A stretch of 16,067 bases of DNA from Chloroflexota bacterium (GTDB lineage Bacteria; Chloroflexota; UBA5177; JANWHV01), in the NCBI GenBank assembly GCA_025924845.1, contig JAICHN010000067.1, forward strand, positions 1-16,067. The letters run 5' to 3'. Position numbers and translations under genes: made by a program. Every line of letters starts with the position of its first letter. The stretch's first letter is position 1. A model generated the notes under the pieces. It saw nothing but the letters and a program-made list of their open reading frames with translations, did no database searches and was not told the origin of the DNA. This document shows, piece by piece, positions 7,372 through 14,984 of the stretch.

Positions 7372-8454
7372 TCTGCCGCACATGCTGATATTGATTGTCG
7401 ATTAGGCTGCAATGCCTGTCGACTATTGGAAGCCGATGATCACCGCAGGATTCAACTGCATACGGCGCCTGATTCGCTTGAACGGCTGCGTCCTGAATGG
7501 GACCGTCTCCGGGCCGATAGCGACTCGGATCTGTTTTTCTCGGGCAGCGCCTGGCAGATCCTGTGGTGGCGTCATTTTGGGCACGACTACTTGCCGCGCA
7601 TCGTGACCTTTCGCGACTGCTGCGGCCGAATGATCGGCATCGCTCCCTTGATGACGCCGCGCGCCGATCCCGACCGCACGTTGCTCTTCATCGGCGGCAC
7701 TGAGATTGCCGATTACCTTGACTTGATCGTCGATGCCGACAGGGCTGACGAGGCGCGACGTGTTCTGCTCGGCGCGATCCGCGCCCACCTGGCCTGGCGA
7801 ACCCTGGATCTCCATTGCCTGCCCGCGACCTCCGTCACCCCGGCCGCGCTGGACGCCGTTTTTGCCTCGCCTGCCGATATGGTTCGTCATGAGCAGGAGG
7901 ATGTGGCCCCATTTGTCCCGTTGCACGGGTCCTGGGCCGGCTATCTCGGCGCCCTGAACAAGAAGGATCGCCACGAGTTACGCCGGAAGATGCGCCGCGC
8001 CGTGGACGATATGAACGCCGAGTGGAGGACCGTACAGTCCACGGCGGACCTGGACCCCACCCTGGACGCCTTTATTGCCCTGCATCGGCAAAGCAGCGCC
8101 GCCAAGGCCAACTTTATGACCGACGAAATGGCCGCCTACTTCCGAGACCTCGCCGCGCTGACTCTGGAGCAGGGAACACTGCGCATGGGTATCCTCTGGG
8201 CCGGCGATACGCCCATGGCCGGGGCGATGGGCTTCGTCCATGGCGATCGGCTGTACCTCTACAATTCAGGATACGATCCGGCCTACGCCGCTCATAGCGT
8301 GGGAATCGCCGCGGTCGGACTTCTGTTGCGCCAGGTCGCGGATGAGGGGCTGGCGATTTTTGACTTCCTGCAAGGGAACGAAACCTATAAGTATATGCTT
8401 GGCGCCCAGGATGCCCTGGTCTGGCGCGCCATAGTGACACGGGAGAATACATGA
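7369..8454 (+). CDS. BioF2-like / GNAT family N-acetyltransferase
   Basis: A 361-residue protein with the two-lobed GNAT-like architecture of the BioF2/CelD/FemAB-type acyltransferases. The N-terminal lobe begins near residue 28 with LHTAPDSLERLRPEWDRL and includes SAWQILWWRHFG. The C-terminal lobe (about 190-350) contains KKDRHELRRKMRR, a feature of the family, and FDFLQGNETYKYMLGA near the end, also typical. It probably transfers an acyl or aminoacyl group to an amine on a sugar, peptide or polysaccharide precursor; the acceptor is unknown. The start is a TTG, the first 25 residues are less GC-rich than the rest, and a later TTG at 7426 without a ribosome site is the alternative. Its stop codon overlaps the PIG-L start (ATGA), so the two are translationally coupled. 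It may lead a five-gene operon ending in larE. Confidence 0.8.
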   Translation: MSAAHADIDCRLGCNACRLLEADDHRRIQLHTAPDSLERLRPEWDRLRADSDSDLFFSGSAWQILWWRHFGHDYLPRIVTFRDCCGRMIGIAPLMTPRADPDRTLLFIGGTEIADYLDLIVDADRADEARRVLLGAIRAHLAWRTLDLHCLPATSVTPAALDAVFASPADMVRHEQEDVAPFVPLHGSWAGYLGALNKKDRHELRRKMRRAVDDMNAEWRTVQSTADLDPTLDAFIALHRQSSAAKANFMTDEMAAYFRDLAALTLEQGTLRMGILWAGDTPMAGAMGFVHGDRLYLYNSGYDPAYAAHSVGIAAVGLLLRQVADEGLAIFDFLQGNETYKYMLGAQDALVWRAIVTRENT

Positions 8455-9149
8455 ACGAGGATGATCAGTTGGTCGGTCCGGTTCTGGTGGTAGGCGCCCA
8501 TCCCGACGATACCGAGTTCGGCGCGGGCGGCACGGTTGCCGCCTTCCGCCTGCGGGAGCAGGATGTTCACTACTTCGTCTGCACTGACGGCAGCAAGGGG
8601 ACCAAGGACCGCACCCTCCAATCCGCCGCTCTGGTCACGACGCGTGAGCGTGAGCAACAAGCGGCGGCTGATGTGATGGGCGTGCGATCCGTTACCTTCC
8701 TTCGTCAGGAAGATGGCGCCCTGGAAGCTACCATCGCCAATCGCCAGGCTCTGGCCCGCGTGATCCGTCAGGTCCGCCCACGCGTGATGATCACGCACGA
8801 TCCCTGGCGCCACTACCAGTTGCATCCCGATCATCGCGCCGCCGGCTTCCTCTCTACCGATGCCTTCGTGGCCGCTCGTGACCATCTGTATTGTCCGGAT
8901 CTCTTCGTCAAGGAAGGGCTGGAGCCCTGGGATGTTCCGGAGATCTGGTTCTATGTTCCAGTCGAAGTCGATCACTTCGTGGATATTGAAGCCGGGCTGG
9001 ACCTGAAGCTCAGCGCGGTACGCTGCCATGTCAGCCAACTGCGGAACCCCGAGGGTACGGAGAAGCGGCTCCGCGATCGCGCCGCGGAGGTCGGTTCGCG
9101 CCATGGCGTCCGCTACGCCGAGGAGTTTAAGCGCCTGCGTATTCCGTGA
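8451..9149 (+). CDS. PIG-L (LmbE) family N-deacetylase
   Basis: A 232-residue metal-dependent deacetylase of the PIG-L/LmbE family, which removes acetyl groups from N-acetylglucosamine-type substrates (as MshB and BshB do in mycothiol and bacillithiol synthesis). The zinc motif AHPDDTEFGAGG (16-27) and the distal HPDH (125-128) are intact, giving His17, Asp20 and His128 as likely metal ligands, with Asp19 the expected general base. Length is usual. The start overlaps the upstream acetyltransferase stop by 4 bases, which suggests linked reactions: deacetylation by this enzyme and acylation by its partner. No glycosyltransferase or cysteine ligase for a thiol pathway is in the window, so the substrate remains open. 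Cytoplasmic by sequence. Confidence 0.92.
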   Translation: MNEDDQLVGPVLVVGAHPDDTEFGAGGTVAAFRLREQDVHYFVCTDGSKGTKDRTLQSAALVTTREREQQAAADVMGVRSVTFLRQEDGALEATIANRQALARVIRQVRPRVMITHDPWRHYQLHPDHRAAGFLSTDAFVAARDHLYCPDLFVKEGLEPWDVPEIWFYVPVEVDHFVDIEAGLDLKLSAVRCHVSQLRNPEGTEKRLRDRAAEVGSRHGVRYAEEFKRLRIP

Positions 9150-9202
9150 GCCGCGAAGCACGGGGGGATGCGCCTCTCGAAAGATGCAGGCGCACCCCGC
9201 GG
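9131..9202 (+). promoter_or_regulatory. Competing inverted repeats between the PIG-L gene and larB
   Basis: TGCGCCT (9169-9175) pairs with AGGCGCA (9188-9194) around a 12-base loop. After one mismatch GGG (9165-9167)/CCC (9196-9198) extend the stem, and CCGCG (9151-9155)/CGCGG (9198-9202) can close it from outside. GCGCCTGC (9131-9138), inside the last codons of the PIG-L gene, is complementary to GCAGGCGC (9186-9193), so two exclusive folds exist. No T-run follows, so it may reduce or control read-through into larB instead of ending transcription. The role is inferred. The remaining bases to 9278 show no clear promoter. Confidence 0.35.
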
Positions 9203-9278
9203 GAGTCGAATACGTCGGGGACGGCTGGTTGTGCTACCCTGAAAGCGATAGGCGGTCACCGGAAAGTCACATATCGGC

Positions 9279-10040
9279 ATGGATGAAGCGCGGATCCGTA
9301 CCATGCTGGCCCAGGTGCGGGCCGGCGCTATGAGCGAGGATGAGGCGCTGGCGCGACTTCAGGTGCTTCCCTACGAGGATCTGGGCTACGCGCGCCTTGA
9401 TACGCACCGCGCCCTGCGCACGGGGATGCCGGAAACGGTCTATTGTCCCGGTAAGACGCCCGCGCAGGTGGCCGGCATCATGGCCAAGCTGGCCGAGCGC
9501 CATGACTATGTTCTGGCAACCCGCGCAACGGATGAGCAGGCTGCCGCGACCCTAGCCGTGCTGCCCACCGCCCACTACCACGTGCTCGCCCGAGCCATTA
9601 CGCTCCGCCCACTCGGTGACGAACCAAAGCGGACGGGCATCCTGGTTGTCACCGCCGGCACGTCGGATCTGCCGGTAGCCGAGGAGGCCGCGTTGACTGC
9701 CGAGATGATGGGTCACGCCGTGCAGCGCATCGCGGATGTGGGCGTTGCCGGCCTGCATCGCCTCCTCGATACGCTGCCCCTGCTGCGCGCGGCGCGCGTG
9801 CTGGTCGTGGTGGCGGGCATGGAAGGGGCGCTGCCCAGTGTGGTGGCGGGCCTGGTCCGCGCCCCCGTGGTAGCCGTCCCCACCTCCACGGGCTACGGAG
9901 CCGGGGTGGGCGGTTTCGCCGCACTCCTCTCCATGCTCAACTCGTGTGCCCCCGGCGTTGCCGTGGTCAACATCGACAACGGCTTCGGGGCAGGGCGGCT
10001 GGCGGCGATGATCAATGATCTCGGAGCACCTGACCGATGA
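9279..10040 (+). CDS. larB: LarB, nickel-pincer nucleotide biosynthesis carboxylase/hydrolase
   Basis: A 253-residue LarB. In the nickel-pincer nucleotide pathway LarB carboxylates the pyridinium ring of nicotinic acid adenine dinucleotide and hydrolyses it, releasing AMP, to give pyridinium-3,5-biscarboxylic acid mononucleotide. The protein has the LarB-specific N-terminal region with LPYEDLGYARLDTHRALR (about 30-47) followed by ETVYCPGKT, and a PurE-like C-terminal domain with VVTAGTSDLPVAEEA (123-137) and AGMEGALPSVVAGL (179-192). Cys223 in SMLNSCAPGVAVVNIDNG matches the cysteine that forms the cysteinyl-pyridine intermediate. The ribosome site is weak (GGAAAG at 9261-9266, 12 bases away). 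The stop overlaps larC by 4 bases. Confidence 0.95.
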   Translation: MDEARIRTMLAQVRAGAMSEDEALARLQVLPYEDLGYARLDTHRALRTGMPETVYCPGKTPAQVAGIMAKLAERHDYVLATRATDEQAAATLAVLPTAHYHVLARAITLRPLGDEPKRTGILVVTAGTSDLPVAEEAALTAEMMGHAVQRIADVGVAGLHRLLDTLPLLRAARVLVVVAGMEGALPSVVAGLVRAPVVAVPTSTGYGAGVGGFAALLSMLNSCAPGVAVVNIDNGFGAGRLAAMINDLGAPDR

Positions 10041-11248
10041 TCGCCTATGTCGAGCCGCTGTCCGGCGCCTCCGGCGATATGCTGCTGGGCGCCCTCCTTG
10101 ATGTTGGATTGTCTAGCCGGACGCTGCGCGATGTGCTCCAAACTCTCCCCCTGCCCGATTGGCGGCTCGAATCCCGGCCGGTGTACCGGGGCGCCATCGG
10201 CGCCACGCAGGCGCTCGTGGTGACCGAGGAGCGTGCCGCACCGACGCGCGGTCTGACCGACGTGCTACATACAATCGACCAGGGGCGGCTGCCCGGCGCG
10301 GCGGCGAGCCAGGCACGGGCGATCTTTACCAGGCTGGCGGAGTGCGAAGCACGCGTGCATCGCACCAGTATGCAAGAGATCCACTTTCATGAGGTGGGCG
10401 CCGCCGACGCTATCGTCGATATCTGCGGCGTCACCGCCGGACTCGCCCTGCTTGAGGTGGAGCACCTGTATTGCGCGTCGCTCCCCCTGAACAGCGGCGG
10501 ATGGATTACCACGGCGCACGGCAGATTGCCCCTTCCCGCCCCCGCCACGCTGGAACTGCTGGCGCGGGCCGGGGCGCCCACCATACCGCATCCAGCCCAG
10601 GTTGAGTTGCTTACCCCCACCGGCGCCGCCATCCTCACCGTCCTGGCCCGCTTTGAACGACCTGCCATGCGCCTGCACGCGGCGGGCTACGGCGCGGGCG
10701 GACGAACCGAGCCGGAGCCGAATGTGCTGCGGATCACGCTCGGCGAGCCAAGCGAAGCGGCGGTGGATGGGGGATCGACCGAACGGCTGACCATGCTGGC
10801 CTGCAATATCGACGATATGAATCCCCAATGGTACGGCCACCTCTATGAATTGCTGCTCGCGCGGGGCGCCCTCGACGTGACCTGTGTCCCGGCGCTGATG
10901 AAAAAGGGAAGGCCGGGTCAGGTGCTCAGCGTGCTCTGCCGCGAGGCCGATCGGTCGGTCCTCACCAACCTACTGCTGAGCGAAACCACCACCCTGGGTG
11001 TGCGTGACCATCCTGTGACCAGGCGAGCCGCGGAACGGGCCATGACCTCGGTAGACACCGCTTATGGCCGGGTGCCCGTTAAGTTGCGACTGGCGGACGG
11101 ATGCGTAACCCAGGCTATACCCGAGTACGAGGCATGCCGCGCCCTTGCCGCGACGGCGGGCGTTGGCCTAGCCGCCGTCACCATGGCGGCGCAGGCAGGG
11201 GCATATCCCCTTTTGGGAAGCCGATTTGAGAGTGAGGAGAGCCGATGA
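10037..11248 (+). CDS. larC: LarC, nickel insertion protein for the nickel-pincer cofactor
   Basis: A 403-residue LarC, the CTP-dependent cyclometallase that inserts nickel into pyridinium-3,5-bisthiocarboxylic acid mononucleotide. The N-terminal half starts with AYVEPLSGASGDMLLGALLD (3-22) and has EIHFHEVGAADAIVDICG (114-131) and LLTPTGAAIL (191-200). The C-terminal half has CNIDDMNPQWYGHLYE (256-271) and LMKKGRPGQVLSVLC (287-301). Here the whole protein is in one frame, unlike Lactiplantibacillus plantarum, where LarC is made by a programmed frameshift between larC1 and larC2. Start and stop each overlap the neighbouring lar gene by 4 bases (ATGA), which implies coupled translation. Confidence 0.95.
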   Translation: MIAYVEPLSGASGDMLLGALLDVGLSSRTLRDVLQTLPLPDWRLESRPVYRGAIGATQALVVTEERAAPTRGLTDVLHTIDQGRLPGAAASQARAIFTRLAECEARVHRTSMQEIHFHEVGAADAIVDICGVTAGLALLEVEHLYCASLPLNSGGWITTAHGRLPLPAPATLELLARAGAPTIPHPAQVELLTPTGAAILTVLARFERPAMRLHAAGYGAGGRTEPEPNVLRITLGEPSEAAVDGGSTERLTMLACNIDDMNPQWYGHLYELLLARGALDVTCVPALMKKGRPGQVLSVLCREADRSVLTNLLLSETTTLGVRDHPVTRRAAERAMTSVDTAYGRVPVKLRLADGCVTQAIPEYEACRALAATAGVGLAAVTMAAQAGAYPLLGSRFESEESR

Positions 11249-12096
11249 CCACCTTGATAAACCTCGCCGCCGATCCCCAAGCGCTCGACCGGCGTTACGA
11301 CACCCTGCGCGCCATCCTGAGCGAAATGGGCTCGGTACTTGTTGCCTTCAGCGGCGGCGCCGATAGCGCACTCCTGCTCCGCGTAGCCTATGACGTATTA
11401 GGAGCGCGGGCGGCAGGGGCGATTGCTGTCTCCGAAACCATTCCCTCCGATGAGGTAACCGATGCGAAACAACTGGCGACCGACATCGGGGTGACCCTGC
11501 ACACCGTGTACACCGAGGAGATGCTGAACGCCAGCTTCCGGGCCAATGCGTCCAACCGCTGCTACTTCTGTAAGGATGAGTTGTTCACCAAGCTGGCGCC
11601 GCTCGCCCAATCGCTGAATCTGCAGTGGTTGGCCTATGGGGCCAATATTGATGACCTCGGCGATCACCGTCCCGGCGCCAAAGCGGCGGCTGAGTGGAAG
11701 GTGCGGGCGCCCTTGCAGGAAGCCGGACTGAGCAAGCCTGAGATCCGCGCCCTATCCCGCCGGCTCGGCCTGCGTACCTGGAACAAGCCCGCCATGGCCT
11801 GCCTTTCCTCGCGGATTCCCCACGGCACGCCAATCGATGTAGCGGCTATACGACGAATCGAGGAGGCCGAGCGCTGCCTGCGTGCCGAAGGTTTCAGCCA
11901 ATTGCGGGTACGTTCACACGACACCATAGCGCGGCTCGAAGTACCGCTTGAGGATCTGCCCCGCCTGCTGGAACCGGAATTGCGCGGTCGGGTCACAGCT
12001 CGCCTGCACGAGCTGGGCTATCGCTTCGTCACCCTGGATCTGGATGGATTCCGCAGCGGCAGTATGAATCCCATTTCAATGGCATCGCGGTCCTGA
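11245..12096 (+). CDS. larE: LarE, ATP-dependent sulfur insertase of the nickel-pincer pathway
   Basis: A 283-residue PP-loop enzyme that adenylates the cofactor precursor's carboxylates and replaces them with thiocarboxylates. The ATP-binding SGGADSALL is at 36-44. The GANIDDLGDHRPG segment (132-144) and WNKPAMACLSSRIPHGT (179-195) are LarE hallmarks. Cys186 in ACLSSR corresponds by motif to the sacrificial cysteine (Cys176) of L. plantarum LarE. In addition NRCYFCKDELF carries Cys106 and Cys109. A CxxC pair plus the active-site cysteine is the three-cysteine arrangement reported for Thermotoga maritima LarE, which holds a [4Fe-4S] cluster and is not consumed in each reaction. Whether this protein binds a cluster is inference. 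The gene ends 32 bases from the convergent MFS gene. Confidence 0.94.
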   Translation: MTTLINLAADPQALDRRYDTLRAILSEMGSVLVAFSGGADSALLLRVAYDVLGARAAGAIAVSETIPSDEVTDAKQLATDIGVTLHTVYTEEMLNASFRANASNRCYFCKDELFTKLAPLAQSLNLQWLAYGANIDDLGDHRPGAKAAAEWKVRAPLQEAGLSKPEIRALSRRLGLRTWNKPAMACLSSRIPHGTPIDVAAIRRIEEAERCLRAEGFSQLRVRSHDTIARLEVPLEDLPRLLEPELRGRVTARLHELGYRFVTLDLDGFRSGSMNPISMASRS

Positions 12097-12113
12097 TCCG
12101 CGAAGTTCATATG

Positions 12114-12148
12114 CCTCACTGGAGATGATCACTCCTTGCGGAGTGAGG
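12114..12148. terminator. Possible bidirectional terminator between larE and the MFS gene
   Basis: TCACTCC (12129-12135) and GGAGTGA (12140-12146) form a perfect 7-base stem with a TTGC loop, overlapping the MFS stop codon. An alternative and exclusive pairing joins CCTCACT (12114-12120) with AGTGAGG (12142-12148). The location between two converging genes suits a shared terminator, but neither side has a T-run, so this is not a canonical Rho-independent site. Confidence 0.4.
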
Positions 12149-13379
12149 TCAGGCTTGCCGCAACGGCGCAGGCGCCCAATCCTCCTGCGATGCCCCAGAG
12201 GACAGGGCGTGGCCCAAGCAGACCAAGCAGCACGCTCCCGCCCGCGGTGCCCACCAGTCCCCCAGCGTAGCTTGGCAAGCGATAGGCGCTGTTCACGCGC
12301 CCTTGCAGGGCGTCGGGGATCAGGGCGAGACGGTAGGACATCTGGGCAACATTGTAGATCGGAATCATCATGTCCGCGACGGCCGCGCCCGCGACGAGCA
12401 TAACCGGAGAACCGGCGGCGGCTTGCAGCGGCATCGCCAGCGCCCTCACCGCAACCGCGCCGATTGCCACACGTCCGCCCGGCACCCGCCTCTTAACCCA
12501 TGGCGCGACGAACGAGCCCAGCAACTCACCCGCTCCCGCCAAACTAAGGAGGAGACCGACGGCGCGGGCATCGGCATGCAGTTCATCTCGGGCTAGGACG
12601 ATCACCGCTAGTACGAGGGGGCCATCGAGCAGCGTGACCCCCATCGTCAGCAGGCAAATGGCCCGAAGGCTCCGGTTGCTCCACAGGAAGCATAGTCCCT
12701 CCCTAATCTCCACCCCCAGGGCACGGCGGGAGAGGGAAACATCCGGATCGACAGAGCGCTCCGTCTGAAACGGCAGGCGGATTGCACCCAGGGTCAGCAC
12801 GGAGACCAGGTAGGACAGCCCATTAATCAGGTAGGCCAGGGTAGCACCGGCCACTACAGTGCGCGCCAGACCGATCAGAATGCCGGCGAGACCCGGGCCG
12901 AGTAGATAGGTGGTCGCTTCAACCGTGGCATCGAGGCCGACCGCGCGCGGCAGATGCGCATCCGGCACCACACGCGTCAGGCTCGCGATCTGGGCTTGAT
13001 CAAAGAAAACAAGCGCGAAACCGGCGAGCAAGGCAACGGCATACAGTTGCGCGACGCCAAGTCGTCCCAGCGCGTAGGCAAGAGGGACGGAGCAATAGGC
13101 TAGGAAGCGTGCCATGTTGCACAGGATCATCACCTGCTTACGATCCCACCGATCAACAAGCGCTCCCGCAAACAAACTCAGGGCCAGATAGGGCAGCGCT
13201 TGCACCGCTGCAATGAACCCGGATTGGGCAGGGGAGCCGGTAAGCGCCAGGGTGAGGATAGGCAGGGCGAGATCAGATACCCTGCTGCCCAGACGCGAGA
13301 CGGCCTGGCCGCTCAACAGCAACAGGAAGTCGCGGTTGCGCCCTAGGCCGGCAACGCGCGGCGCTCCAACCTCCGGCAT
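12129..13379 (-). CDS. MFS transporter, probable drug/metabolite exporter
   Basis: A 416-residue major facilitator superfamily protein with about 12 hydrophobic segments in two groups of six, separated by a charged central loop (about 205-230). The loop after helix 2 has the motif A form GALVDRWDRKQ (72-82). The overall pattern resembles the EntS/TM-effector-type efflux branch: it starts NRDFLLLLSGQAVSRLGSRVSD and has NGLSYLVSVLTL at the end of the first half. It sits in the cytoplasmic membrane and probably exports a small molecule by proton antiport; the substrate is unknown. The frame stays open to 13658, but the ATG at 13379 is preferred because GGGAG lies 6 bases upstream and the first helix begins about 17 residues later. 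It converges on larE and is not obviously linked to it functionally. Confidence 0.88.
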   Translation of the reverse strand: MPEVGAPRVAGLGRNRDFLLLLSGQAVSRLGSRVSDLALPILTLALTGSPAQSGFIAAVQALPYLALSLFAGALVDRWDRKQVMILCNMARFLAYCSVPLAYALGRLGVAQLYAVALLAGFALVFFDQAQIASLTRVVPDAHLPRAVGLDATVEATTYLLGPGLAGILIGLARTVVAGATLAYLINGLSYLVSVLTLGAIRLPFQTERSVDPDVSLSRRALGVEIREGLCFLWSNRSLRAICLLTMGVTLLDGPLVLAVIVLARDELHADARAVGLLLSLAGAGELLGSFVAPWVKRRVPGGRVAIGAVAVRALAMPLQAAAGSPVMLVAGAAVADMMIPIYNVAQMSYRLALIPDALQGRVNSAYRLPSYAGGLVGTAGGSVLLGLLGPRPVLWGIAGGLGACAVAASLTSLRKE

Positions 13380-13540
13380 CCCACTCTCCCCTATGCTGGT
13401 GCCGAATAGGGCACGCACCGGCATCCACTCCATCAGACCAGACGAGGGGACCGGATGCAATGACGGCGTCCTTGGGCTTAACTTTGTTACGGCTCGCTCA
13501 TCAGGGGATGAAGGGACGCAATACCGTCGGGTTCGGGACG

Positions 13541-14917
13541 CTATAGCGCCGGACGGCGCGGGTTCGCAACCGAGATGCTCAGTCCGCGCCACCGCTCCAG
13601 CCAACGCCGCGCCGGCAGGGCGGCGAGAGCGGCCCGAGCAGAGGCTGTGTAGGTCCACGCGCCGATCACTCCATCGTGGACGAGCCGGTCCAGCGCCGTC
13701 TCGCAGCGCATGCGGGTGCGTTCCGGGTGCCTTTGATCCATCGGGAAGGACAGTTCATCAAACAGGAGATCGAGCCGGCGCACGAGAGGCTTGCCGGCGG
13801 CGCGCCGAGCGTCCATACGCAGGTGAAAGGTGAAGTATCGACCAAGCCGCTTCTCCCAGCGTTCACGGTACGGATCGTAGCGCAGGACGGCCCGGGCCAG
13901 GAGAGCAGTTTGCCGGTTGGGAGGAGCGAGGAATAGGCTGAGCCAGGGGCCGAATCGGTAGCGCCAGGCCACTGGTAGTTCCTCCTCCCCATCACCTTGC
14001 ACGAGGCGGTCACGGATGGTGAGCAGATCCCCTTCAGCGTCGTAATTTCCGCGGACGAGGCGCCCGCCGCGTTGCTCCATTACCGAAATGGAGTCCAAGG
14101 AGACCCACAGGCGCCCCAGCCGCTCCATGCATGTGGCCACGCGTGCGCGATCCTCGCGTCGGTGCCAGGTACGGTAGCGCGCCGCACCGACCCGCATGGT
14201 CTTGGGTTGGATGCCACGATCGTCAAGGATGGCGTCGGCCGTGATCCATGTGGTACCGTCAGGATCGCGACGGGCGAGCGCATGGGCGAGGGCGATCAGC
14301 AGTACGTCACCGTCAAGGTCATCGAGGCCGAGCACGACCTCCCATCCCGAAGCAAACGAGGCATCGATCAGGCCGGCGCCCCAGAGCGGCGCGCGAACAG
14401 ACGTCGTGATGCTGCCGCGCGGCTTACGCCATATGAAGGTTGGCAGGCCGGTAGCGGAGCGACCCCAGCCCGGCGTAAGTGAGCTTTTGCCGTGCATGGC
14501 TGCCAGGGTCCCTTGGATCGCGAGGCATGAGGGGACAAGAGCTGCGTCGCCAAGGAAGGGAGATGAAATCGCGGGCAGGGCCGACATTGGCACGGGCAGT
14601 TCGACCAGGAGATAGCATCCCAGCCAGGCTGGGAGACCGCGCGGCGGCGACCACAGCAACTCATCCAGGCGAAGCTTCGGCCGCCGCGTCGCCGTGGAAA
14701 GGGGCCAGCGCCACAAAGCGACGGTGAGGGTAGCTGGTCGGGACGCAGGTAGGGTAGGAATCGGAGGACGACCAAATGCTCGCCGTGGTGAGCCTAACGC
14801 GCCTGAAGCGTCTAGAGATGAGCGGCGTATGGGAACCCGTCGTACTGCCGCGCTTGCATGCCGCATTGGGTCAATGGAACAGTTAGCCAACTGGCGGAAG
14901 CCCTCTGATGCCGGCAT
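13541..14917 (-). CDS. Unrecognised protein, C-terminal half resembling winged-helix replication initiators
   Basis: I do not recognise this gene with certainty. The frame encodes up to 458 residues. Codon third positions look GC-rich from about residue 66 on and random before it, so the true start is probably inside the frame; ATG candidates are at 14587 and 14497 (the latter has AAGGGA 11 bases upstream). From about residue 175 the protein has DGDVLLIALAHAL, then TTWITADAILDDRGI, a basic YRTWHRREDRARV segment, RLGRLWVSL and, near 370, RYDPYRERWEKRLGRY. A last helical part has RMRCETALDRLVHDGVIGAW, like a winged-helix end. This order of helices resembles plasmid-type replication initiators or transcription regulators, but that is an impression and not a match. 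No membrane segments are evident. It lies 161 bases upstream of the MFS gene on the same strand. Confidence 0.6.
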   Translation of the reverse strand: MPASEGFRQLANCSIDPMRHASAAVRRVPIRRSSLDASGALGSPRRAFGRPPIPTLPASRPATLTVALWRWPLSTATRRPKLRLDELLWSPPRGLPAWLGCYLLVELPVPMSALPAISSPFLGDAALVPSCLAIQGTLAAMHGKSSLTPGWGRSATGLPTFIWRKPRGSITTSVRAPLWGAGLIDASFASGWEVVLGLDDLDGDVLLIALAHALARRDPDGTTWITADAILDDRGIQPKTMRVGAARYRTWHRREDRARVATCMERLGRLWVSLDSISVMEQRGGRLVRGNYDAEGDLLTIRDRLVQGDGEEELPVAWRYRFGPWLSLFLAPPNRQTALLARAVLRYDPYRERWEKRLGRYFTFHLRMDARRAAGKPLVRRLDLLFDELSFPMDQRHPERTRMRCETALDRLVHDGVIGAWTYTASARAALAALPARRWLERWRGLSISVANPRRPAL

Positions 14918-14984
14918 AGCTTTGATCTCGTCCCAGTTGTATCACTCAATCCTGACAGCTGAGTCTATCATGAACGAGGTCGGA

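Noticed and set aside
8385..9161. A 258-codon open frame on the minus strand opposite the PIG-L gene
   Set aside because: The plus strand carries a motif-complete PIG-L protein, and the antisense translation has no known motifs.
7171..12105. CCGCGAAG repeated at 7171, 9151 and 12098, two of them just after stop codons
   Set aside because: An 8-base match in GC-rich DNA recurs by chance at this scale and the surrounding bases are not conserved.
13380..13658. 93-residue N-terminal extension of the MFS protein
   Set aside because: The extension is Arg/Ser/Pro-rich without a helix, and the ATG at 13379 has a good ribosome site right before the first membrane segment.
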